A stretch of DNA of 64,000 nucleotides from Nocardioides glacieisoli. GTDB taxonomy: Bacteria > Actinomycetota > Actinomycetes > Propionibacteriales > Nocardioidaceae. The stretch spans positions 124,001-188,000 of the forward strand of contig NZ_SDWS01000001.1 of NCBI RefSeq assembly GCF_004137245.1, given 5' to 3'. The position numbers and the translations under genes were made by a program. This document shows positions 29,351 to 37,822 of the stretch, in pieces. Position 1 is the stretch's first letter. Each line of letters starts with the position of its first letter. The notes beneath the pieces were generated by a model, which was not told where the DNA came from, ran no database searches, and was given only the letters and a program-made list of their open reading frames with translations.

Positions 29351-30945
29351 GCGTCATCGAGCTGCGCGGCATCGGGTTCCGCTACGACGAGCACGAGGTG
29401 CTCCGCCACGTCGACCTCACCCTCGACGAGGGCGAGCTGGTCCTCGTGTCGGGGCGCACCGGCGTCGGCAAGTCGACCCTGCTCGGCGTCATCACCGGCC
29501 TGGTGCCGCGCTTCACCGGCGGCGTCCTCAGCGGCGACGTGCTGCTCGACGGCGCGAGCATCGTCGAGCAGCCGCCGCGCGAGCGGGCGCACCTCGTCGG
29601 CTACGTCGGCCAGGACCCGTTGGCCGGGTTCGTTGCGGACACGGTCGAGGAGGAGCTCGCCTACGGCATGGAGCAGATCGGCACGGCACCGGAGACGATG
29701 CGGCGCCGGGTTGAGGAGACGCTCGACCTACTCGGCATCGCCGACCTGCGCGCCCGTGACCTGCGCACGCTCTCCGGCGGCCAGCAGCAGCGCGTCGCCA
29801 TCGGCTCGGTGCTGACCACCCACCCGCGCGTGCTCGTCCTCGACGAGCCGACCTCCGCCCTCGACCCGACCGCGGCCGAGGACGTCCTGGCGACGATCAC
29901 CCGCCTGGTCCACGACCTCGGCCTCACCGTGCTGCTCGCCGAGCACCGGCTCGAGCGCGTCGTGCCGTTCGCCGACCGGATCGCGCTGGTCGCGGGCGAC
30001 GGGACCGTACGCGTGGACGAGCCCCGCGCGGTCCTCGCCGACTCGCCCGTGGCGCCACCGCTGGTCGACCTCGGCCGCCTCGCGCAGTGGGACCCGCTGC
30101 CGCTCACCGTCCGCGACGCGCGACGTCAGGCGCGGTCGCTGCCCGCCCTCACGCCACCCGAGCCGGTCCCCGCACCCGCGACGAGGGCGGTGCTTGCTGC
30201 GCGCGGCGTCACCGTCGTCCACGGGACCCACGTCGCCGTCCGCGAGGTCGACCTGACGCTGTCGGAGGGCCGCGTCACCGTGCTGATGGGCCGCAACGGC
30301 TCGGGCAAGTCGAGCCTGATCTGGGCGCTCCAGGGGTCGGGCAAGCGGCACTCGGGCACCGTCGACGTCGACGGCGACGACCCGGCGTCGCTCGCGCCCG
30401 CCCAGCGGCGTACGCACGTCGGGCTCGTGCCGCAGACTGCCGCCGACCTGCTCTACCTCGAGTCGGTCGCCGACGAGTGCGCTGCCGCCGACGTCGGCGC
30501 CGAGGCCGGTCCCGGCACCTGTCGCGGGCTGCTCGACCGGCTCGCCCCCGGCATCGACGAGGACCTCCACCCGCGTGACCTGTCCGAGGGCCAACGGCTC
30601 GCGCTCGCGCTCTCGATCGTGCTGACCGCGCGACCGCCGGTGCTGCTGCTCGACGAGCCCACCCGCGGCCTCGACTACGCAGGCAAGGCCGAGCTCGCCC
30701 GCATCGTCGCCGACCTCGCCGCCGAGGGACGGGCCGTCCTGCTCGCGACGCACGACGTCGAGTTCGCCGCGCACGTGGCCGACGAGGTCGTCGTGCTCGC
30801 CGAGGGCGAGGTCGTCTCGAGCGGTCCGCCCCGCCGGGTGCTCGCCGAGTCGCCGTCCTTCGCCCCGCAGGTCACCAAGGTGCTCGGCCCGCCGTGGCTC
30901 GTCGTCGAGGAAGTCGCCGCCGCGCTCGAGGAGCTCCGCCGATGA
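29347..30945 (+). CDS. ecfA: ECF transporter ATPase, fused A-A' domains
   Basis: Energises the importer. 532 residues holding two ABC domains in one chain. Domain 1: Walker A GRTGVGKST at 36-44, signature LSGGQQQR, Walker B LVLDEPTSALDP. Domain 2: Walker A GRNGSGKSS at about 315-323, signature LSEGQRLALALS, Walker B LLLDEPTRGLD. Both sites look intact. Starts on the EcfT stop (ATGA) and ends on the start of the S component (ATGA), so T, A and S are translated in strict series. Confidence 0.93.
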   Translation: MSVIELRGIGFRYDEHEVLRHVDLTLDEGELVLVSGRTGVGKSTLLGVITGLVPRFTGGVLSGDVLLDGASIVEQPPRERAHLVGYVGQDPLAGFVADTVEEELAYGMEQIGTAPETMRRRVEETLDLLGIADLRARDLRTLSGGQQQRVAIGSVLTTHPRVLVLDEPTSALDPTAAEDVLATITRLVHDLGLTVLLAEHRLERVVPFADRIALVAGDGTVRVDEPRAVLADSPVAPPLVDLGRLAQWDPLPLTVRDARRQARSLPALTPPEPVPAPATRAVLAARGVTVVHGTHVAVREVDLTLSEGRVTVLMGRNGSGKSSLIWALQGSGKRHSGTVDVDGDDPASLAPAQRRTHVGLVPQTAADLLYLESVADECAAADVGAEAGPGTCRGLLDRLAPGIDEDLHPRDLSEGQRLALALSIVLTARPPVLLLDEPTRGLDYAGKAELARIVADLAAEGRAVLLATHDVEFAAHVADEVVVLAEGEVVSSGPPRRVLAESPSFAPQVTKVLGPPWLVVEEVAAALEELRR

Positions 30946-31799
30946 GCACCCCGACGAAGCTTGGGACGAAGCCTGGGACGAAGAGCCCGCTGAAGACCGT
31001 GGCGATGCCGATCGGCCCCCGCACCGCGGGCGTGCTCGCGCTGGCGTCCCTCGCCGGCCTGATGATGCTGTGCTGGCCGCTGCTGCTCGACGCCGAGCCG
31101 GGCCAACGGGTCGAGCCGCCCTTCGTCTTCCTGGCACTGCTGACGCTGGTGATCGTGGTCGTTCTCGCCGAGATGGGGGAGGGCGGCATGGACGCGCGCG
31201 TGCTCGCCGTGCTCGGCGTGCTGTCGGCGATCAACGCCGTGCTCCGCGGCTTCGGCGCGGGCACCGCCGGGATCGAGATGGTGTTCTTCCTGCTCGTGCT
31301 CGGCGGACGGGTCTTCGGAGCGGGCTTCGGGTTCGCCCTCGGATGTACGTCGATGTTCGCCTCCGCCCTGCTCACCGCGGGGGTCGGGCCGTGGCTGCCG
31401 TTCCAGATGATCTGCGCGGCCTGGGTGGGGATGTTCGCCGGCCTGCTCCCACGTCGCGTCACCGGTCGCGCGGAGGTCGCGATGCTGGTCGTCTACGCCG
31501 TCGTCGCGGCCTACCTCTACGGCATGCTGATGAACCTCAGCTTCTGGCCCTTCACCCTCGGCATCGTCGTGCCGGAGCACGAGGGCTCGCTGGCGTACGT
31601 CGCCGGCGCACCGGTCCTCGATAACGCCCACCGCTTCCTGGTCTACACGCTGCTGACCTCAACCGGTGGCTGGGACACCGGCCGGGCGATCACGACCGCG
31701 GTCGCCATCGTCGTGCTCGGGCCGGCGATCCTCACCACCCTGCGCCGGGCGGCGCGCCGCGCCGTCGTCACAGCGGGGGAGCCCGTCAGGGCTGGATGA
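30942..31799 (+). CDS. ECF transporter S component, probably for cobalamin
   Basis: Substrate-binding membrane subunit, 285 residues, about six helices. The stretch GGRVFGAGFGFALGCTSMFASALLTAGVGPWLPFQM, with small residues packed in a helix hairpin, is characteristic of a group of actinobacterial ECF S components; WVGMFAGLLPRRV follows. The riboswitch upstream and the toroid/DUF4430 proteins make cobalamin or a corrinoid the best-supported substrate, comparable in role to CbrT. Overlaps the convergent dehydrogenase gene by 14 bp. Confidence 0.85.
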   Translation: MSTPTKLGTKPGTKSPLKTVAMPIGPRTAGVLALASLAGLMMLCWPLLLDAEPGQRVEPPFVFLALLTLVIVVVLAEMGEGGMDARVLAVLGVLSAINAVLRGFGAGTAGIEMVFFLLVLGGRVFGAGFGFALGCTSMFASALLTAGVGPWLPFQMICAAWVGMFAGLLPRRVTGRAEVAMLVVYAVVAAYLYGMLMNLSFWPFTLGIVVPEHEGSLAYVAGAPVLDNAHRFLVYTLLTSTGGWDTGRAITTAVAIVVLGPAILTTLRRAARRAVVTAGEPVRAG

Positions 31800-32946
31800 C
31801 CACGATCCGGTCGTCGCCCTGGGCCGGCTCGCCCCGGCCGTCCTGGTTCGACGTCGTCAGCCACAGCTGGTCGTCGGGCGTCGTCACGACGGTCCGCAGT
31901 CGGCCGTAGTCCTCGGTGAAGAAGGCCGTCGGCCGGGTGGCCCTGCCCTTCGCCGACACCCTGATCCGCCAGAGCCGCTGCCCGCGGAGCCCGGCCATCC
32001 AGAGGTGCCCGTCGGCGTAGGCCAGGCCGCTCGGCGAGGCGTCCTCGACCGGCCAGACCAGCTGGGGATCGATGAAGTCCGACCCGCCGCCGGTGCCCTC
32101 GACCTCGGGCCAGCCGTAGTTGCCGCCCTTCTCGACGAGGTTGAGCTCGTCCCAGGTGGAGTCGCCGAACTCCGAGGCCCAGAGCCGGCCCTCGTCGTCC
32201 CAGGCGAGGCCCTGGACGTTGCGGTGGCCGAGCGACCAGACGGGGGACCCGGGGTCGGGGTTGCCCGGCGCGGGATCGCCATCGACGGTGATCCGCAGGA
32301 TCTTGCCGGCGAGGCTGTCGGGGTCCTGGGCGAGCTCGGGGTCGCCGGTCTCGCCGGTGGTGACGTAGAGGTGGCCGTCGGGGCCGAACGCGATCCGGCC
32401 GCCGTCGTGGATGAAGCCCGCCGGGATGCCGTCGAGCACCACGGTCGGCTCGCCCAGCCGGTCGCCGTCGAGCTCGGCCCTGACGACGCGGTTGTCCGAG
32501 CTGGTCGTCAGGTAGAGGAACAGGGTGCGGTCGGTGTCGAAGTCCGGCGACACCGCGACGCCGAGGAGCCCGGCCTCGCCCTGCGGTACGGAGGTCGTGA
32601 TCGCGCCGAGCCGGCTCAGGGTGCCGCCGGGCTCGACCCGGAGGACGCGCCCGGTCATCCGCTCGGTCACCACCGCGGCACCGTCCGGGAGGAAGTCCAC
32701 GCCCCACGGGACCTCGAGGCGGTCGACGAGCGTGCCGACCGCCTCGGGGCCCTTCGCGTCGTCGCCGTTCGCCCCTGAGTCGCTGGGGGACTCACTGGGG
32801 GATTCACTGGGCGTGGGCTGGCTGGTCGGGTCCGTCGGCTGCGTCGTGCTCGGAATGGGAGCCGGGGCGGGGTCGGAGCAGGCCGTGGTGACGCCCAGGA
32901 CGAGGACGAGCGAAGGGACGAGTGAGGTGAGCCCCGAGCGCGTCAT
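31786..32946 (-). CDS. PQQ-dependent sugar dehydrogenase family lipoprotein (GSDH)
   Basis: 386 residues. Lipobox TTAC near residue 22 and a Ser/Pro stalk, then a six-bladed beta-propeller of the glucose/sorbosone dehydrogenase family: VPWGVDFLPDG, GEAGLLGVAVSPDF, GGRIAFGPDGHLYVTTGE, GHRNVQGLAW and GGNYGWPEVEG. The His in GHRN and the Arg/Lys of the loops fit the PQQ site, but many family members have no proven cofactor. Starts on the stop of the EamA gene (4-bp overlap). The stalk contains palindrome copy 4. Confidence 0.88.
   Translation of the reverse strand: MTRSGLTSLVPSLVLVLGVTTACSDPAPAPIPSTTQPTDPTSQPTPSESPSESPSDSGANGDDAKGPEAVGTLVDRLEVPWGVDFLPDGAAVVTERMTGRVLRVEPGGTLSRLGAITTSVPQGEAGLLGVAVSPDFDTDRTLFLYLTTSSDNRVVRAELDGDRLGEPTVVLDGIPAGFIHDGGRIAFGPDGHLYVTTGETGDPELAQDPDSLAGKILRITVDGDPAPGNPDPGSPVWSLGHRNVQGLAWDDEGRLWASEFGDSTWDELNLVEKGGNYGWPEVEGTGGGSDFIDPQLVWPVEDASPSGLAYADGHLWMAGLRGQRLWRIRVSAKGRATRPTAFFTEDYGRLRTVVTTPDDQLWLTTSNQDGRGEPAQGDDRIVVIQP
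32775..32793. repeat. 19-bp dispersed palindrome, copy 4
   Basis: TGAGTCGCTGGGGGACTCA, in the stalk region of the dehydrogenase lipoprotein gene, followed by a degenerate partial copy. Confidence 0.65.
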
Positions 32947-33842
32947 GGGGCCAGTGTGCCGGGTCGGTGTTCGTGCTCACCGGGCTTCTCCCCGGGTGTC
33001 GCGCCCGACCGGGTCGCGCCGATCGAGGCCGCCACCACGCAGGCGATCGCCAGCCACTGCAGCACCGACAGGTGCTCGCTCAGGACGACGATCGCGGCCA
33101 GGGCGGCCGCAGCGGGCTCGAGGCTCATCAGGATCCCGAAGACCGCAGGCCGCAGGCTGCGCAGCGCGACGAGCTCGCAGCTGTAGGGGATCACCGAGCT
33201 GAGCAGCCCGACGAGCGCGCCGATCAGCAGGATCCGGCCGTCCCACAGGTCCGAGCCGGCGCTCAGCAAGGCCGGCACCGTCATGCCGAGGGCAGCGACG
33301 ATGCTCGCCACGGCCAGGCCGTCGAAGCCGGCCCACCGGCGCCCGGTGCTCGCGCTGAGCAGGATGTACGCCGCCCACGCGGCGCCGGCGAGCAGGGCGT
33401 ACAGCACGCCGAGCAGGTCGAGGTCGGCCGGTTGAAAGCCGAGCAGGGCCACGCCCACACCCGCCAGCAGGACCCAGACGAGGTCGCGGGCGTGCCGCGA
33501 GCCGAGGACGGCCAGGGTGAGCGGACCGATGAACTCGATCGTCACCGCGATGCCGAGCGGGAGGCGCGAGAACGACTGGTAGATCCCCCAATTCATCGTG
33601 GCCAGGCTCGCCCCGAAGCCGAGCACGACGAACCAGTCGCGGCGGCTCCGACCGGTGAACCTGGGTCGCGCCACGGCGGCGAGGACGAGCGCGCTCGTCA
33701 TGAGGCGCAGCCAGACCATCGCGGTCGGTGAGATCTCGCCGAAGAGGCCCTTCGCGATCGCGGCGCCGATCTGCACGGACAGGATGCCGATCAGGACCAG
33801 TCCCACCGGACCGAGCAGGGAACGGCTCGGTCGCGTTGTCAC
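32943..33842 (-). CDS. EamA/RhtA-type DMT exporter
   Basis: 299 residues, ten helices in two EamA repeats (IGAAIAKGLFGEISPTAMVWLR; PYSCELVALRSLRPAVFGILMSLEPAAAALAA). The second motif closely follows RhtA (threonine/homoserine exporter), so amino-acid efflux is likely but not certain. GTG 33842 lies seven bases after TACCCT, fitting a leaderless mRNA. It overlaps the dehydrogenase gene by 4 bp. Confidence 0.87.
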   Translation of the reverse strand: MTTRPSRSLLGPVGLVLIGILSVQIGAAIAKGLFGEISPTAMVWLRLMTSALVLAAVARPRFTGRSRRDWFVVLGFGASLATMNWGIYQSFSRLPLGIAVTIEFIGPLTLAVLGSRHARDLVWVLLAGVGVALLGFQPADLDLLGVLYALLAGAAWAAYILLSASTGRRWAGFDGLAVASIVAALGMTVPALLSAGSDLWDGRILLIGALVGLLSSVIPYSCELVALRSLRPAVFGILMSLEPAAAALAAIVVLSEHLSVLQWLAIACVVAASIGATRSGATPGEKPGEHEHRPGTLAP

Positions 33843-33849
33843 GCGGCCA

Positions 33850-33855
33850 AGGGTA
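33850..33855 (-). promoter_or_regulatory. -10 element TACCCT for the EamA-dehydrogenase unit
   Basis: On the minus strand TACCCT ends seven bases before GTG 33842. Confidence 0.5.
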
Positions 33856-33861
33856 TGAGCC

Positions 33862-34434
33862 CTAGGCAGTCGCCGACGGACCGGGATCGCCCAGGCTCGC
33901 CAGCGCCCGCTGGGTGTGCACCGCTTCCGCCGCGAAGTAGTCCAGCCCCCAGTCGGCTACCAGGGCCGGGAACCGGAACGGCTCGCCCTCGCTGTCCGCG
34001 CCGCGCAGCGACTCGCGTACGCCGCCGAGGTCGGCGAGGGCCTGGTCGAGCTCGACGAGGTAGTCGTGGAGCATCTGCCGGGTCCGCGCCGGCTCGCTCG
34101 CGTGGCCGACCAGGAGGCGCAGCAGCACCGGGTGCTTGAGGACCGGGAAGCCGGCCGGGGTCTCCGCCATCCAGGTGCGCAGTGCTTCCTGCCCCGCGTC
34201 CGTGATGGCGTACGACGTCACCTCGCGCCCGCCGTCGGCGTGGGCGTCGGCGCGGACCAGGCCGTGGTCGGCGAGGCGGCGCAGCTCGGTGTAGATCTGG
34301 CTGGTCGCGGGGGAGACCCAGTAGAAGCGGAGCGTCATGTCGGCGCGCTGCTTGATCTCGTACCCCGTCAGCTCGTCGCCGAACGTGAGGAGGCCGAGGA
34401 TCGCGTACGCCGTCACCGGAAGGTCTTGACTCAT
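33862..34434 (-). CDS. PadR family transcriptional regulator
   Basis: 190 residues: an N-terminal winged helix (AYAILGLLTFGDELTGYEIKQR ... YTELRRLADHGLV, with the usual Y/E contact residues) and a C-terminal coiled-coil dimer domain of the Vir-like PadR type. Divergent from a DrrAB-like exporter operon 57 bp away, which it probably controls in response to an exported compound. Confidence 0.9.
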   Translation of the reverse strand: MSQDLPVTAYAILGLLTFGDELTGYEIKQRADMTLRFYWVSPATSQIYTELRRLADHGLVRADAHADGGREVTSYAITDAGQEALRTWMAETPAGFPVLKHPVLLRLLVGHASEPARTRQMLHDYLVELDQALADLGGVRESLRGADSEGEPFRFPALVADWGLDYFAAEAVHTQRALASLGDPGPSATA

Positions 34435-34452
34435 CTCCCCAGCAGAGTAGTG

Positions 34453-34465
34453 TTCCTAATCGGAA
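34453..34465. promoter_or_regulatory. Candidate PadR operator TTCC-N5-GGAA
   Basis: TTCC and GGAA flank five bases in the short gap between padR and the ABC exporter genes, in an AT-rich patch overlapping a possible -10 (TAGTGT, 34448-34453). Arms are short, so this is tentative. Confidence 0.35.
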
Positions 34466-34491
34466 TAGTCACGGAGGGGACGGTCATCGGG

Positions 34492-35469
34492 GTGGCACAC
34501 GATCACGCGATCGAGGCAGAAGGACTGGTCAAGGAGTTCGGGGAGACGCTGGCGGTCGACGACGTCAGCTTCGCGGTCCCGCGGGGGACGGTCCTCGGGC
34601 TGCTCGGGCCCAACGGCGCCGGGAAGACGACCACCGTGCGGATGATGACGACGCTCACGAAGCCGACGCGCGGGACCGCCCGGGTCGCGGGGCACGACGT
34701 GCTCGCCGACCCGGCCGCCGTACGTCGTTCGATGGGGCTCACCGGCCAGTCGGCGACGGTCGACGAGCTGCTGACGGGCCGCGAGAACATCTGGCTGATC
34801 GGCAGCCTCTACGGCATCGACGCCCGCGCCGTGGGCCGCATCGCCGACGACCTCCTGGAGCGGTTCTCGCTCGCCGACGCCGGTGACCGCATCGTCAAGA
34901 CGTACTCGGGCGGCATGCGCCGGCGGCTCGACCTCGCGGTCAGCCTCGTCGCCACGCCGCCGGTGCTGTTCCTCGACGAGCCGACCACCGGTCTCGACCC
35001 GCGCAGCCGCCTCGAGCTGTGGGACGTGCTCCGCGAGCTCGTGAGGGAGGGCACCACCCTCCTCCTCACCACGCAGTACCTCGAGGAGGCCGACCACCTC
35101 GCCGACAACATCGTCGTCATCGACCACGGGCGGGTGATCGCCGAGGGGACGCCGATCGAGCTCAAGGACGCCTCGGGTCGCGCCGCCCTCGTGGTGACGG
35201 TGTCGCGGTCGGAGGACCTGCAGCGGGCCGCCGACCTGATGGTGTCGATCGTGCCGGACCACCACATCGACGAGTCCGCCCGGCGGATCACCGCCCAGGG
35301 CGAGGGGCTCGCCGACGTCACCCGCCTGGCTGCGGCGTTCGAGGACAGCGGCATCGACCTCGACGACCTCGGCCTCCAGCGCCCCAGCCTCGACGACGTG
35401 TTCCTCCACCTCACCGGACACCGCGCCGAGGATCCGAGCACCCCCCGAGACGACGAGGACGTGGCATGA
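34492..35469 (+). CDS. DrrA-like ABC exporter ATPase
   Basis: 325 residues. Walker A GPNGAGKTT, signature SGGMRRRLDLAVSL, Walker B LFLDEPTTGLDP, H-loop region TTQYLEEADHLAD; the C-terminal extension (LDDLGLQRPSLDDVFLHLTG) is the DrrA-type regulatory domain. GTG 34492 is the only likely start after the stop-free upstream region; GGAGGGG lies 12 bases before it. Pairs with the permease that follows (ATGA overlap). Substrate probably a lipophilic compound. Confidence 0.9.
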   Translation: MAHDHAIEAEGLVKEFGETLAVDDVSFAVPRGTVLGLLGPNGAGKTTTVRMMTTLTKPTRGTARVAGHDVLADPAAVRRSMGLTGQSATVDELLTGRENIWLIGSLYGIDARAVGRIADDLLERFSLADAGDRIVKTYSGGMRRRLDLAVSLVATPPVLFLDEPTTGLDPRSRLELWDVLRELVREGTTLLLTTQYLEEADHLADNIVVIDHGRVIAEGTPIELKDASGRAALVVTVSRSEDLQRAADLMVSIVPDHHIDESARRITAQGEGLADVTRLAAAFEDSGIDLDDLGLQRPSLDDVFLHLTGHRAEDPSTPRDDEDVA

Positions 35470-36338
35470 GCACCCCCACCACGAGCGCGCAGCAGGGCAC
35501 GGGCCGCCGCGACGCCCACATCGAGCGGCCCGAGATCCGTCGGACGTCGCTGTTGCGCCAGTCGCTCGTCATCACCCGCCGCAACCTGATCCACATCCGG
35601 CGGATGCCCGAGATGCTGCTCGACGTCACCATCCAGCCGGTGATGTTCGTGCTCCTCTTCGCGTTCGTCTTCGGCGGCTCGATCGCGGTCGGCGGGTCGC
35701 CGGCCGGCTACCGCGAGTGGCTGATGGCCGGGATCATGGGCCAGACCATCGCGTTCGCGTCGTTCATCGTCGCCGTCGGGCTCACCGCCGACATCGACAA
35801 GGGCATCGTCGACCGGTTGCGCTCCCTGCCGATCAACCCGGCCGCCGTGCTGGTGGGACGCAGCATCTCCAGCCTGCTCCACTCGAGCATCGGCGTCGTG
35901 ATCATGTCGCTGACCGGTCTTGCCGTGGGGTGGCGCATCCGCGAGGGCGTCCTCGACGCGATGCTCGCCTACGCGCTGCTGCTCTCCTGGGGCTTCGCGA
36001 TGATCTGGGTGGGGATCCTGGTCGGCTCGGCCATGCGGTCCGTCGAGGCGGTCAACGGCCTGATGTTCGCGACCATGTTCCCGATCACCTTCCTCGCCGA
36101 CACGTTCGCGCCGACCGAGGCAATGCCGGGCGTGCTGCGCACGGTCGCGGAGTGGAACCCGCTGTCGTCGCTCGTCCAGGCCGTGCGCGAGCTCTGGGGC
36201 AACGACGTACCCGTCGGTCCCGACGCGGCGCTCCCGCTCCAGCACCCCGTGCTGAGCACCCTGATCTGGGTCGCCCTCATCACCGCGGTGACGGCTCCCC
36301 TGGCCCTGCGAGCCTTCGCCAGGAGGACCGCGGACTGA
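35466..36338 (+). CDS. DrrB-like ABC-2 exporter permease
   Basis: 290 residues, six helices, ABC-2 family: RNLIHIRRMPEMLLDVTIQPVMFVLLFAFVFGG (N-terminal EAA-like segment) and DIDKGIVDRLRSLPI, the coupling-helix signature of daunorubicin-type DrrB. Ends PLSSLVQAVRELWGN. Forms a half-and-half exporter with the upstream ATPase. Confidence 0.9.
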   Translation: MSTPTTSAQQGTGRRDAHIERPEIRRTSLLRQSLVITRRNLIHIRRMPEMLLDVTIQPVMFVLLFAFVFGGSIAVGGSPAGYREWLMAGIMGQTIAFASFIVAVGLTADIDKGIVDRLRSLPINPAAVLVGRSISSLLHSSIGVVIMSLTGLAVGWRIREGVLDAMLAYALLLSWGFAMIWVGILVGSAMRSVEAVNGLMFATMFPITFLADTFAPTEAMPGVLRTVAEWNPLSSLVQAVRELWGNDVPVGPDAALPLQHPVLSTLIWVALITAVTAPLALRAFARRTAD

Positions 36339-36383
36339 CCTGTGGGGCTCTGGTTGAGCCCTGCGACTCTGGAGGAGGATGAC

Positions 36384-37487
36384 ATGACCCGCACGTTGTT
36401 GATGGTCGGCACCCGCAAGGGCCTGTGGCTCGGCACCTCGGACGAGGCGCGTACGTCGTGGGAGTGGACGGGGCCGCACTTCCCGATGGAGGAGGTCTAC
36501 TCCGTCATGATCGACACCCGCGGCTCCGCGCCGCGGTTGCTGGCCGGCGCCTCGTCGAGCTGGCTCGGGCCGCAGGTGTGGCGCTCCGACGACCTGGGAG
36601 CGTCGTGGGACGAGACGCCCAACGGCGCGGCGCGCTTCCCGGAGGACACCGGAGCGACGCTCGCGCGGGTCTGGCAGCTGCAGCCCGGCCTCTCGGCCGA
36701 CGGTGGCGACGGCGTGGTGTGGGCGGGCACCGAGCCGGGCGCCGTCTTCCGCTCCGACGACCGCGGCGAGTCCTTCTCGCTGGTGCGCGGGCTGTGGGAC
36801 CACCCGCACCGTGACGAGTGGAACGAGGGCTTCGGCGGTCAGGCCTTCCACACGATCCTGCCCCACCCGGACGACCCGTCGCGCGTGCTCGTCGCGCTCT
36901 CGACCGGCGGGGTGTACGCCACCTCCGACGGCGGCTCGACCTGGGCGCCCTCCAACACCGGCGTCAAGGCCGAGTTCTTCCCCGGCGAGCGCAACTACCC
37001 CGAGTTCGGCCAGTGCGTGCACAAGGTGGCGCGCGACGCGGTCGACCACGAGCGGCTCTACCTGCAGAACCACGGCGGCGTCTACCGCTCCGACGACGGC
37101 GGCTCGTCCTGGACCGACATCGCGCCCGGACTGCCGACCGAGTTCGGCTTCGCGATGGTCGCCCACCCCCGCCGGGCCGACACGGCGTACAACTTCCCGA
37201 TCACCGGCGCCGAGGCCCGGTGGCCGGTCGACGGCAAGGCCCGCGTCTACCGCACCACGGACGCAGGCGCGTCGTGGGAGCCGCTGGGCGACGGCGCCCT
37301 GCCGGACGGCTACTTCACCGCGGTGATGCGCGATGCGATGTGCGCCGACGACCACGAGCAGGTCGGCCTCTACTTCGGCGGACGCAACGGCGGCGTGTGG
37401 GCCTCGGCCGACGAGGGCGGCACGTGGTCGGAGATCCACAAGGACCTCCCCGACGTCCTCGTGGTGCGCGCCGCGCAGCTCGCCTGA
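36384..37487 (+). CDS. BNR/sialidase-like beta-propeller protein
   Basis: 367 residues, no signal peptide, so cytoplasmic. Repeated Asp-box-type motifs: SDDLGASW, SDDRGESF, TSDGGSTW, SDDGGSSW, TTDAGASW and SADEGGTW (S/T-x-D-x-G-x-T/S-W), one per propeller blade. Sialidase catalytic residues (Arg triad, Tyr/Glu) are not evident, so enzymatic activity should not be assumed; the fold is like photosystem assembly/Vps10-type propellers. GGAGGAGGA precedes ATG 36384. Confidence 0.82.
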   Translation: MTRTLLMVGTRKGLWLGTSDEARTSWEWTGPHFPMEEVYSVMIDTRGSAPRLLAGASSSWLGPQVWRSDDLGASWDETPNGAARFPEDTGATLARVWQLQPGLSADGGDGVVWAGTEPGAVFRSDDRGESFSLVRGLWDHPHRDEWNEGFGGQAFHTILPHPDDPSRVLVALSTGGVYATSDGGSTWAPSNTGVKAEFFPGERNYPEFGQCVHKVARDAVDHERLYLQNHGGVYRSDDGGSSWTDIAPGLPTEFGFAMVAHPRRADTAYNFPITGAEARWPVDGKARVYRTTDAGASWEPLGDGALPDGYFTAVMRDAMCADDHEQVGLYFGGRNGGVWASADEGGTWSEIHKDLPDVLVVRAAQLA

Positions 37488-37822
37488 CGACTGGGCCGCT
37501 GGCACGCGCAGCGCGGTCATGGGCCTGATGGGCAAGCTGTTCTTCGACCAGGCGATCGCCTGTGCAGGAGCCTTCCTTCCAGCCTCAACGTGCCCGTGAG
37601 TCTCTGAGGGACTCGGAGGCAAGTGGTCCGGGAGTGGGGGGCCGCTTGGAGGGGTGGTCAGCGGTGACCGTGGGCCATCAACCGTCCACAGGCGCGTGGT
37701 TCGGGGTCCTACCCAGCAGGTTGTGGACGAGCTGTCCGAGCTGTCGGTGCCGGAGTCTGTGCTGGCTGTACGACGCGCCTGACGGTGGGTGCGCAGGCGA
37801 ACGGGCAGGGGTGGCGGGGCAC
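37488..37822. other. 335-bp gap with palindrome copy 5, no convincing gene
   Basis: Between the propeller gene and the XRE regulator. It holds a weak short reading frame (37519-37599) that stops exactly at the first base of palindrome copy 5, and G-rich DNA unlike the neighbours. An in-frame extension of the XRE gene through it has no ribosome binding site and is Cys/Gly-rich, so I reject it as coding. Confidence 0.5.
37597..37615. repeat. 19-bp dispersed palindrome, copy 5
   Basis: TGAGTCTCTGAGGGACTCG, an imperfect copy in non-coding DNA. Confidence 0.6.

Noticed and set aside
34809-37622. Minus-strand frame of about 940 codons opposite the ABC exporter and propeller genes
   Set aside because: Shadow of + strand genes with clear motifs; no recognisable domain.
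37562-37822. N-terminal extension of the XRE gene
   Set aside because: In frame but Cys/Gly/Arg-rich and without a ribosome binding site; it contains palindrome copy 5.
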